Source: Vitis vinifera | Taxonomy: Eukaryota; Streptophyta; Magnoliopsida; Vitales; Vitaceae | Reading direction: 5' to 3' | Assembly: GCF_030704535.1 (NCBI RefSeq) | Contig: NC_081818.1 | Coordinates: forward strand, 1,687,001-1,751,000 | DNA length: 64,000 nt | Shown here: positions 10,801-23,316 of the stretch, piece by piece | Numbering within the stretch: the stretch's first letter is position 1 | How the letters are laid out: every line of letters starts with the position of its first letter | Translations under genes and position numbers: made by a program | Notes under the pieces: model-generated | Told to the model about the DNA's origin: nothing | Databases searched by the model: none | What the model saw: only the letters and a program-made list of their open reading frames with translations

Positions 10801-12570
10801 TAATTAATTAAATAGGTTAATAATAACAATCTTCAAATCAAATATAAAATAAATAAAAAATTTTATTCTACCCTCCAAAACCTCTTTAAACTTTAAAAAA
10901 AAAATACAAGACAATTCGGAAAATGGTAAGTGAGCATTTAAGAGGCTCTTTGATGTATTTCAAAATAATACCAAACCTTCAAATACTTCAATTATTTAGC
11001 AAATTTCTTCAAATACTATATTTAAATACTTTAACTATTTAGCTATCTTAATTCTTAATTTCAATATTAATTAACCTCCTCCAATATCTCAATTATTCAA
11101 CTATTGTTTGTTTTGAAGACAAAAATTACACTTCAATTTTCAATAGGAGAAAAATGCTGATATTCAAATTGGAGAAAATGTTATATTTGTATTGCAAATT
11201 CATGCCAAAAACGCTTGTAAGAATTTTCACACAAATAGGAGGGAACAAGATCCAAAATTTTAAAAAATTTAATTGTTTTTTATATTATTGAAAACCTTTA
11301 ACTAGATATACTAAATATTAATTCATTTGTTGGACAAGTAAAATACTGGAATTTATTATTTTAATAATGTGTAATAAAACTAAGTCAACTAAACTATCCA
11401 TCTTAGCTTGGAAAGTTTGGCTTAGCGAGCTTAGGGCTCGACTGATTTGAGAATTTAATTCCAAGCTTAGTCCTGGTTATAGGCCTAGGCCTTGCCGAAG
11501 TTCCAAGCTAGGCTTTTATACTACTTACTTTTGATTGAGAATTTAATAATCTGTTTTGAATTTTTTTTCTATTTTTAAAATTTTAAAAATATGAACTTTA
11601 TTATAACTTTAAAAATTACTTTTAATTTTTAAAAAATTTGAGTTACTAAATATTTTTAATATCTCAAAGTTTTAAATAGTTTTTAAAATTCATTATTTTT
11701 TTAGTGTAAGTTTTAAAGAATTTCTATATTTTATATAGGAGATATCATCACCTTTTAATTTTAAAAATAAAAAACAAAAAAAATATATCTAAACGACACT
11801 TCTCTTACTTTTTCCTTTAGTTAAATGTTTGTGTATTTTAAGATATATTTTTGAGGCAAATGTATTTCATAGAAAATTGGTTTTTACTTTTTATTATTGT
11901 TTTGGAATTACCATTTACTTTATTTACTTTTAATGAAAAATAAAATAAAAGAGAATCTTAAATGATAAAAAAAGTTAGATTTGTAATTTTATAGATTTGT
12001 AATTTTATGATGATTTTGTCCTTTTTAATGGGTTTACCCTTTTATAAAATCTGATATGATATACGAGCACAAAATAAATTGAACTAATGAATTATTGAAA
12101 TTGAAAAACACTTGTTTTCTAATTAGGAATATATGTGTTTAAGGAATGAATTTAATCAAGTTGAGATATCGAGACATTTTAATGTTAAGATGTTATGTAA
12201 ATTAGGTCGAAATACGATTAAATGAGTATTTAAGTCAAAAATTGATCTTTAAAGCTAAGTCTTCTTGAATTACAAAGGAATATATATTTTGAGACTTTAT
12301 TGTTAAAATTTAAAGGTAAGAAATTAGATATATTAGGCTCTAAAAAGGCCTTCTCAATCTCAATAGACCTTAGTGTCACAAGATGCTTCAAATGGCCCTC
12401 CCCATGGCTTATATAGGAGGTGAGAAGCTTCTAGAGACCCTTGGAGACATCCACACTTAGCCACTAGTGGGAAGAGTGTGGAAGGTTCTAGAAATGCCTA
12501 GAGAAGTCCACACAACTCTACACTATGGTAGAAGGCATGAGAAGGGTCCAAAGCTTTCTAGAGAAATCTA

Positions 12571-12703
12571 GAAGTCTCTTGAATATTCTAGAATAGTGTA
12601 GGACATTCTAGAAGTCTCTTGAATATTCTAGAATAGTGTAGGACATTCTAGAAGTTTCTTGAATATTCTAGAATAGTGTAGGACATTCTAGAATATTCAT
12701 GAA
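12571..12703 (+). promoter_or_regulatory. Array of heat-shock elements (alternating GAA/TTC units)
   Basis: The HSF-binding consensus is alternating GAAnn/TTCnn units in 5-bp steps. At 12646-12673 there are six exact contiguous units (TTC, GAA, TTC, GAA, TTC, GAA). At 12686-12703 there are four more. Three 40-bp tandem units each contain GAATATTCTAGAA (12581, 12621, 12661). The 40-bp period keeps the 5-bp register across copies. The array ends 43 bp before TATAAATA. Known heat-induced plant elements such as ONSEN (ATCOPIA78) use this type of LTR element. Confidence 0.85.
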
Positions 12704-12746
12704 TTGTAAGGAACCCTCCAAGGTTCTAGAGAGTTCCATTGATGCC

Positions 12747-12754
12747 TATAAATA
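12747..12754 (+). promoter_or_regulatory. TATA box of the solo LTR
   Basis: TATAAATA lies in the context CCTATAAATAGG, just downstream of the heat-shock-element array and about 72 bp before AATAAA. This spacing suits an LTR U3/R boundary. Confidence 0.65.
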
Positions 12755-13000
12755 GGTGAGGGCCTCATTTGGCCAAGACACCAAGCAAGTGAGCATCCAA
12801 GCACTTGTAAAGGCTTTCTTGAGATAATAAAGCTTCCATTCTTTAAGGAGTTGCCTACTAAGCTCTTAAGCTTTCGAGTCGCGAGTGTCTTAGCCGAGCA
12901 AGCTAAGCATTGGGGATCAAGGCTGACTTAGCAAGATCAAGCGTCTTAACTTGCCTAAGTGCCGCACGAGCTTAGTGAACGACTAAGTCCGTGACATTAG

Positions 13001-13953
13001 GCACTAATTGAACTCAATTGAATGTTCGAGAGTAGCTCTCAATACACAAGTAGCATATTTTAATTTAATAAATGGAATAGCCTTGTACTCAACCGGAAGG
13101 CATAGAATAAGTAGCAAATCCAACAAGGAGGATCTTATTTAAAAAAAAATTTGTGGTTTAGAGTGGAAGGAATAGAATAAGTCAGAAAAAGAGTGAGGGT
13201 GACTGAAAGGGAAGGTGATTTTGCAAGAGTATGTGTGGGGTTTTGGAGAATAAGAGAGAACTTTTATTTTATATATATTTTTAAATTTTTATTTTATTTT
13301 TTGATGTTTTTAATTTTATCACTTTTTATTTTTTATTTAATATTTCATATTTTATTATATTTTTTATAAAATGATTATTTATTTATATGCAGTTTTGTAT
13401 GATTCATATTCTAATCAAATATAAAATTAATTATCAAATATCGAGATTTTGAACCTATTTTCTCCTTAATTCTATTTTGATTGGATAAATGATATAAGAT
13501 TATTTTAACTAATAAATTACATGAGGCTTAATGTACATAATTGTTGACTCAAGGTTTTTCAAAAGTAATTTTGATTATAACAAAATAAAACATTAGCATT
13601 TAATCTTTCTTTTAGAGCATTAAGCCGGTCCACAATTTATAACATCCCTTGTGGATGGACATCACATTCAAGAGAATTGGGCAGCACATAAAGCATAATT
13701 CAGAACCTTAACTGTCATAAAAAACACATACACCAACTTTTGGACAGCAAAATGACAACAAACTATTTGTGAAATGGAGAAGAGTCTTGAGTCTACCCAA
13801 ATCAACAAGAAGATCAATTTAAAATCTCTAATTTGGTAAACAAAATTGCTAAACTGCATAAAAATCCAACAAAAGAAGAATCAAACATGCAATAGTAGAC
13901 ATTCGAGGAAGCAAATGAAAGGAGGTGTGTATAGATAATGCAAATCCACATTT
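13001..13953. other. AT-rich spacer and 3' UTR of the eL22 gene
   Basis: No gene is seen. Roughly 13650-13953, directly downstream of the minus-strand eL22 stop codon, is likely its 3' UTR. The rest is AT-rich. A short GC-richer block at 13080-13260 follows the solo LTR; it has no recognisable identity. Confidence 0.45.
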
Positions 13954-15973
<2,020 letters not shown>

Positions 15974-16134
15974 CTTTGGCTTTACTCCGCAGACCACAGA
16001 AAGAGAGAGGATTAATTTCTCAAGAAAATATTCCAACAAAATCAAAAGAATTCCTCTCCAAACAGCACAACATTTTTTCCTTTTCTAAATCAAAATTTTC
16101 GAACAGAGATTTACCTGTGACCGGAGAGATGGTA

Positions 16135-17560
16135 TGGCAGGTGGAAGTGAAAGAAGAAGCGGAGTTGGGGCAATTGGGGTTAGGGTTTTTCACCCTTCTT
16201 TCTGGATTTCCCATTCGGGCCTGGTTTACGGGGCAAACCCGGTCCAAGCCCATGTAAACCGGTTCGATGCAGAGGTCTTCCCGTTGAATTTTAAAATCTT
16301 ACAAATTATCATCCATTTGAATTTTAAAATATAGCAAGTTAGCATCCACCATCAATTAATCAATTACTAATATTTCTTTTAATAGTAAATAACATAGACA
16401 TTTTTTTGTCACATATATCATTAATGCTATTAACAATAGCAAATAATATAAATATTTTTTTTCTTATATACCATTAAAATTGATGCTTATTCATTTATTT
16501 TTTAAAACAAAAAAGTTCTAATATTTACTACAAAAATGTTTTAAAAAATAATTATTTTTAAAACATATTAAAAAATAAACATATGTGAAGAACGTTTTAA
16601 ATTCTCAATGAACCTTTTATATCGTAAAATATTATAAAATTATTTTTTTTAAATTAGAAATTTCTTTCAAACAAAATGGGATCCGTTTGAAAAATATAAT
16701 CAAACGGATTCATATTTTATTTTTATTTTTAAAAATCGATAAAAATAATTCCTACTTGTTTTCTAAATTTTTTTTTCTATTTTACTTTGTTTTAAAACTT
16801 TTATTGAAAGGTGAAATGAAAGTCACGATTTTCAAAAAGTGATATTAGTATTATAGAAGTTTTATTAAATGTAAATGAATTTTTTGTTTAGGCTAAATTG
16901 GAACTTTTACGAACACTCACTTAGAATAATCTCTTATTTTTTACTTTAAGTAATAGTTAAAATCGGAACAAAATCACATTTTTGAAAGACGATATTAATA
17001 TTATAAAAAGTTTTATTAAATATAAAATAACTTATTGCATAAATTAAAATAAAGCTTTTATAATAAACAACATTTTTTTTTGCTTCTATGTTAAATTCTT
17101 TGAAAAATACTAACCAAACAAGCATAAAAACACTTACTGAGCTTAAAAAAATATATTTGGTTTCTCAAAAATTGATTTAAATAAGGCTTTTAAATTTCAT
17201 ATTAAACTCTTTTTAGTAAAGCAAGTACAATTATTAGCAGCATAACAAAAAGGTTTTCCTCATCGTTAATATGTTTGCTCGAGGTAATTGTGGCCTTTAA
17301 AAGCTTTTTGAACAAAATTAACCCTAAAAAACTATAAAAAAAATTACAATAATTTCATAAACTGGAAAAAAATTGTGAAAGTTTGTATAACAAATAATGA
17401 GATAAGAGGGGTCATACAATTGGTATCAGCGTAGCGGACGGGCCGTGAGCCGGGCCATGGGCGTGCCTTAATGGGTGGGCACTGGTCGCCAGGCCCACTT
17501 GTCTCCTCGTTCCACACCATCTCTGAAGCCCACTAATCAAACCTGATATAATCTCAGTCC
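16135..17560. other. Intergenic region between eL22 and the TPR-like gene
   Basis: The eL22 promoter is expected just upstream of about 16135. It includes a less AT-rich patch (16130-16280). From 16290 to 17400 the sequence is AT-rich with poly-A/T runs and no gene. A GC-rich patch at 17420-17540 (GCGTAGCGGACGGGCCGTGA onward) lies directly before the TPR-like gene and is probably its promoter/leader. Confidence 0.45.
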
Positions 17561-17615
17561 TCTATTCCCATTCTTGAAACGGCATCATTTCAATCTTCCC
17601 TATTCCATAACATCC

Positions 17616-20610
17616 ATGGCTGTAGCTATAAGCCAGAGCTCCAAGCTCACCATTTCCATAGCCTCCTCCTTCTCCAACTCTTCTTCTTCGTCTTCACTCT
17701 CATTTTCAGTAATCAAACCCCTCAGTTCCTCACCCTTCTTCACCACCACTGCTTCTAGAATTCACAGTCATCAAACCCCATTTCACTCACTCTCCAGAAG
17801 ACTCTTCCTCCCTTCAGTTTCCGGCATATGGAACGCATTGACCGGCGGTGACTCTTACCGTGAATCCGCCATGGCGATACGGCGTGGAATGCTGCTCTTC
17901 AGACAGGTGAATTTCGCTTCTTTCAGTGGTAGCTATCTTAAAATACATTGTGGCTCGATTATCTAATAGCTCAAGTTTCTTTCGATAATTGGTTGTTTAA
18001 TTTTGGGAATTTTTGGGTTTGAATCCGTCAGAATTTTTGGGTATTGATTGTTTATCTTGTTGGCTGTATCTGAAGCTCGTTGGTTGATTGGCAGCTTAAC
18101 ACTTTCTGCTCCATATGAGGTCTACAGATTTCTCACTATTCTTCATGGCTATGTGTTATGTTTTTGTGTTAGAGGGTTGTGAATTTCACTTCTTTTCTAT
18201 TACCTATAGACCTTATGATTTACTCTCACGCTTGATTTCATAGTTCTGTATTGATTTTTGTGGTAAAGGGTGGTGTATTTTTCTGCTTTCTGTTGCATAA
18301 AAATAAGCTTTATAGTTTGCTCACTATACTTGTTTTCATGGCTATATTTTGTGCTTTTTTTGTCAAGGGATGGTGAATTTTGGCTCTTGCTGTTGCATTT
18401 GAGTTCTATAACTTACTCACCATACTTGTTTTGGTAGTTACCCTTTGTGTTTTGTGTTAAAAGTTGGTGAATCTGCTTCTTATTGCATACAAGTTCTATA
18501 GTTTACTCACCATGCTAATTCTTATAGTTGTGTAACTTGCATTGTGTTTTTGTACTAAAGGGTGATGTTTCGGGATCATTAGTGGAATTCGATAAAGCCA
18601 TTGAGTTGGATCCTCGGCAGAAGGCATGTAGGTGACTGAATTTTTCATTATGGACATGTTGATTGTTGAATGTGCAATTGCTTATTCAAATTTAAATTTC
18701 TATCACCTTTTCATTTTGGGGATCTTAATATGGTTGTGAAATGGATAGTGTTTTCTTCTTGACATAATCATGTAGATTTTGTAATGGTTGTAATCAGATC
18801 TTTGGCAGAGGGGGCTATCGCTTTACTATCTTGATAGGTATCAATGTATTACTGAGTTCTGATTTCTATATATATATATATATATAATTTTAGTGTTAAT
18901 ATAAGGTAAAGATTGAAGTGGGTTTCTGTGGTTTTTTAAGGTTTGAGGAGGGGGCAGAGCAGTTCCGGTTAGATGTTGCACAGAATCCAAATGATACGGA
19001 GGAGTCCATATGGTGCTTCTTGTGCGAAGCACAATTATATGGAGCTGATGAAGCAAGGAGACGATTTCTTGAGGCAAGTTGTTGTCTTAACATTGATTTT
19101 GAATCTTTTATGGGCAGAAAAGGGATATCTTTGAGCTAGCTTAAGTATGTTCGATTTTGAATGAGTTGAAACTTTGAATTAAAAGAATTGTATGCATCGA
19201 CTTGCCTGTCTATCTTGATTAGAACAAGTTTTTGGGAAAATTCCGATACATGAGTCATGGCTATATGCCAAATTTTGACTAGGTGAATGCTAAGTTAATA
19301 GGGCATTCCATGCAAAGATTACTTGTAAGGGTGACTTCATATCTCTGCTATTGTTGTAAGAGGAGCATTTTTACTTCCATTTTTTATTGTTTGAAAAAAA
19401 AAAAAAACACACTGAATGCAGGTTGGTAGAGATCCACGACCAGTCATGAGGGAAGCTTATAACATGTTTAAAGATGGCGGTGATCCAGAAAAGGTGAGGA
19501 TTGATGCTTTTGAGTTTAGAATTATTTGAATTTAGCTGTATAGTTTGTTGGAACTAGAAATTAATTTCATCTGTTTAGGCTTCTAATAAATTTTTCTACT
19601 CCCTTTACCATTTCATGAACACCAATATCTTGCTCAAGGTTATGTTTTGTGTTTTGGTTTATTTCCAAGAACTTCATCTAACAAAAGCAAGTGGTTTTTC
19701 TGCATAGCTTGTTGCTCAATTTTCTGGCAACCAGGCGGGAGAGTATTTCTATGCTTCTTTGTATGCCGGGCTTTATTATGAATCCCAGGTTTGTTCTTAA
19801 TCTTTTACCGTATAAGAAAGCTAGGGATTAGCTACAGCTATTAAATCTGGAGTGAGGGTTGAGAAAAACAAAATTAACATTTTATGTCAAGAGGTATGAG
19901 ATTCTGCTTGGTTGCCTAAATTTGAATTCACAAACTTGATTTGTAGAATGTTCAGTTTCTCAGGGAAAAAATGGAATTCTTTTAGTTAAGTCATGTATTC
20001 AAACATCAAGATCTCACCCTCAAAGCCCTACATATTTTTATCTGCCATAGGTTTAGCGGGTCCCTAATTGCTTAATTATTCAAGCCTTTTGTTGGTTTAG
20101 CACCAGAACCCAAAACTGAAGAAAGAGCCAACCGATGCATAGCAGCACCTCATTTCCATCCAAGCTAAAATCAAATGCCTTCTCATTTGTGTCCATTTAT
20201 TTGTTGGGGAATTTGTCGTTCATTTTGCATACATTTTGTCAGACAAGTTCATTTTCTTCAAGAGGCTAAGATCACTGTTAGGCTCAATTTTCCATGCTAG
20301 TTTCGGGTTTTAAATCTGTAAACTTAATTTCCATTTTCATTTGGTATTGAGTACTGGGAAAACTACTGGCTGATGTTTCTCTTCTGCAGAATGATCCGGG
20401 TTCTGCCAAACTTCATCTACTTGCAGCATGTCAGTCTCCTTATGGACAAAGGTATGAACTCCAGCTTTTCTCCCTTACAATTTCCTAGTAATGGAACTGC
20501 ATCTGCGGCAGCAGTATGAACCTAAATTCACCATCCCTTTCAGGTCTGATGATTACATGGCTTCTCTTGCCAAGGTTCACTGCCTTTGCCGAAGCTGGAG
20601 CTCAAGCTAG
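17616..20610 (+). CDS. Plastid-type TPR-like (helical repeat) protein, 270 aa
   Basis: There are eight coding exons: 17616-17906, 18561-18627, 18798-18837, 18941-19073, 19422-19493, 19708-19788, 20390-20451 and 20544-20610. They total 813 nt and end in TAG. The first 60 or so residues (MAVAISQSSKLTISIASSFS onward) are Ser/Thr-rich and poor in acidic residues, like a chloroplast transit peptide. Exons 2-4 read as TPR-like helices (GSLVEFDKAIELDPRQ; YLDRFEEGAEQFRLDVAQNP). Later parts include EESIWCFLCEAQLYGADEAR, GRDPRPVMREAYNMF and GEYFYASLYAGLYYE. It resembles conserved plant TPR-like proteins of unknown function, distantly like bacterial NlpI-type repeats. Intron 4 has a GC donor (GAG/GCAAGT), needed to keep the frame. 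The start is the first ATG in the long frame. Function is not assigned. Confidence 0.88.
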
Positions 20611-21435
20611 TATGGCTGAAGCTTGGTAAAGCTGATTTGATATCGGTTCATCTTGTCTTTGATGTATCTGTACAATGTTAATAAAAAGATCACAGTCAAA
20701 GAAAATTGTATAGATATCCTTATTTATATGGAGGAAGTTGTTGCATGGTTTGGGAAAGGGTTTTGTTTGATATAATACAAGAATTTACTTCAAATTGTAT
20801 GCCCTCAGGGTCATACCTAAAATAGAAACCACAATCATCGGAAATTATAGTCCGTTTCACAGTGATTGTAGAAAGCATTTTTAGTTTAAAAATTGATTTT
20901 GAAAAAAAAAAATTTCTGAAAAATTACTTATAGTGTTTTTTGAAAAAACACTCTATAAATGGTTATCATAAAAACACTTTCACTAAAAATATTTAAAGTG
21001 CATTTTTAATATTTGAAGATAAAAAATTTTCGATATTAGAAAGGTTGAAAACGCTTTTTAATATCACCATCAAACACGCTTTTAATTCGGTTTTCATGAT
21101 TAATTAGATACAAGTTAATTTTAGTTTTAATAGATTTATTTTTAAAATTAATTAAAATATTTTTTATAATAAAATAATAAATAATAAATATTGAACCATT
21201 ATAGTTATTTAAAATTTAAAATATATTTAAATATTTTAACCTAAAATATAATAAATATATTTAAAAAATAATTTGATCATAGTTTTAAAATAATGAATTA
21301 CTTTAAAACATTTTAATATAAAAAATAAAAAATCATTAAATAATGAATAATTGTAGTTATTGAAAATCGGTTGGTTTAAAACGATTTTTCGATTTAATCA
21401 CCACCCATTCAAAACGCACCGTTTTGATTTTGATT
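20611..21435. other. Short AT-rich spacer between the TPR-like gene and TEN1
   Basis: AATAAAAAG near 20680 may be the poly-A signal of the TPR-like gene. 20840-21080 resembles AT-rich MITE debris, including a near-perfect palindrome AGTGTTTTTTGAAAAAACACT at about 20932-20952. The rest is AT-rich. No gene was seen. Confidence 0.4.
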
Positions 21436-21439
21436 TCAT

Positions 21440-21559
21440 AGGAGTGACACCTGCTGTTGTATTCTCTCCTCAAAACGACACCGTTTTTACTGCCAGCAGT
21501 GCATTGGCGAGCCTTCTCCGAATCTCCGATGATGAACCCAACGTCCGCAAAATGATTCG
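21440..21559 (+). other. Probable non-coding first exon of TEN1
   Basis: This is a less AT-rich block upstream of TEN1, with AAAACGCACCGTTTTG- and AAAACGACACCGTTTTT-like words nearby, ending at a plausible donor TTCG/GTCAGT (21559/21560). Joining it to the acceptor at 23302 gives an in-frame stop (TAG) before the TEN1 ATG, so it would be 5' UTR. The transcript start cannot be fixed from sequence. Confidence 0.4.
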
Positions 21560-23316
21560 GTCAGTTTTTTATTCTTCTTTTTCCGATGTTCTGCCTTAAT
21601 TTTGATTGAATCTGTCTCATTTATCATTATTGGTTCTGGTTTGGGTTTCAGCTTCTTTCAATTTTTCCAGATTTTGATTTGTTAGGGTTTTACTTTGATC
21701 TGTTTTTCAGTGACTGATCAAAAGCATTATAATTATAGATGTAGAACTTCTAGTTCAATGCAGTTTTGTTTCGAAATTATAATCATTATATTGAGCAACT
21801 TGAATGAGTTTGTGGTGCTTGATGTGTGGCCCTAGGTTTTCTTTTCTCTGTTTGTGTTGGGGAGAACTAATGTAGGTAATTTTGAGACTTGAAGGCGGTT
21901 TAGTGCAGCTGTAGCTTCTAATGAAGATTTTCTCGGGAAAATTTATGTAAAGAAGAGGTATCTACTAATATGTGAAAATAAAATATGAAAAATTTTAAAT
22001 TTTGAAACCCCTTCTTGGAAGCTCTTTGGAAAAAGGATCTTATATCTGACTTTAGTGAAAAGAGGTTTTAGGTTTCAGACATCTTTTAGTTGTAATTAAA
22101 ACACAACGTAAAGATGATCTATAGGTGGAAAAAACTTTTGGGCAATCAAGAAGTTGATGCCAAACTGAGCCCTAATCTGGGACAACTCTAAGATAGCTGC
22201 CGTGAAGAAAGAGATAGATATACCTTAAGGCTTTTTAGGTGTCTCACCAGGATCAGAAAATAACAAAGTCTCCCAATTCAACTTTAGTCCGATTAAAGTC
22301 TTCTAGGAGTTTGACATGTAGAGAACTATTATTATTCATTTTGTTTTCATTTTATGACAATTAGTCTTATTTCAATTGAAAGTTTTAAAAGTATAAAAAC
22401 TTCCTATAATAAGAAATTATAAGTAAAAAAGCCTTTTAAATAGGAGTCGAAAGACCAACTACTTCTAACTTTTGTTGTTGATGATTGATCTATTCAGTTC
22501 TGTAAGCCCTGTAGAATTATGTTGTTTTTGAAGATCCTTTAATCCACTGTTTGTGGTGACCTTTATCCTCCTTTCCTTTGGGTTTGCTGAAAGTTATTCT
22601 TTGCATTATTTTTTGTTGTTTGCTGGAGTGTGCCAATCATCCTGAAAGGGCCTTAACTGTTCTAACAATGAGCTATCTGCTTTTAAAATTGAGCTAAAAG
22701 TTATGGTTTGCTTTCATTTAAGATTCTTAACTAGTAAACTTGTGAGGGTATTTTGACTTGTATCAGCTCCATGTGTATGACTGTAGGTTTAACTTTTTGC
22801 CAAGAAGCTTGTTGATATGAACTCCCAACTTTTTACAATAAATAAATAAACAGAGAGAGGGATAATTAATGAAGATATATTTGTTATCCTGAATGTGGAA
22901 TTGCCTTGCTGAGGGAAAAGCTCAAGCTGAAGAACTACAAAGCTAGGACTTTACTGGGTTTGGGTGATTGCCAATTTTGAAGTGTTTGAATGACATATTG
23001 GTAGAGAAACTTTCAACATGGGGTGAGGAGAGCAGCTATTGTCTTATCAGACTAGCCAAACCAAGTAACTTCTGAGTTTTCCAAATTACAGGAGACTATC
23101 TGAATTCTGTGGCACTATTTTCAGTGGAATCTTCTTGCTTGAAACTTCTGGATTGAATCATTCTAAAATAAAAAATAAATACATCACCACCCCCCACCCA
23201 ACAAATCCCACTTCCTGATTAGCGTTGTACCTAACCTATTTTTTGCAGGGCTGTTGAATAATTTGTTTTATTCTTTCATCGCATGCTATCCTTAACTTGC
23301 AGGAAGTAGTGGGTCA

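Larger units (their letters stand above)
9196..12369. other. AT-rich intergenic DNA, no gene seen
   Basis: Low-complexity AT-rich sequence without convincing coding regions or RNA genes. It contains one copy of a dispersed repeat (about 9787-10015) and a degenerate AT repeat (about 10496-10800). A slightly GC-richer patch near 11380-11510 carries several AAGCTTAG/CTAAGC-like words. I could not assign it to an element. Confidence 0.55.
12374..12996 (+). mobile_element. Solo LTR with a heat-shock-element array
   Basis: The left end is TGTCAC (12374-12379) and the right end GTGACA (12991-12996), exact inverted termini of the TG...CA type. TTAG flanks both sides (12370-12373 and 12997-13000). 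No internal domain or second LTR lies nearby, so this is a solo LTR of 623 bp. A plus-strand promoter layout is visible: repeated heat-shock-element units (12571-12703), TATAAATA at 12747-12754, and AATAAA at 12826-12831. The parent superfamily cannot be told from the LTR alone. Confidence 0.75.

Noticed and set aside
15974-16045. N-terminal extension of the eL22 frame
   Set aside because: The extra residues are not part of eL22, the region has intron/UTR features, and the family start MSR lies at 15973.
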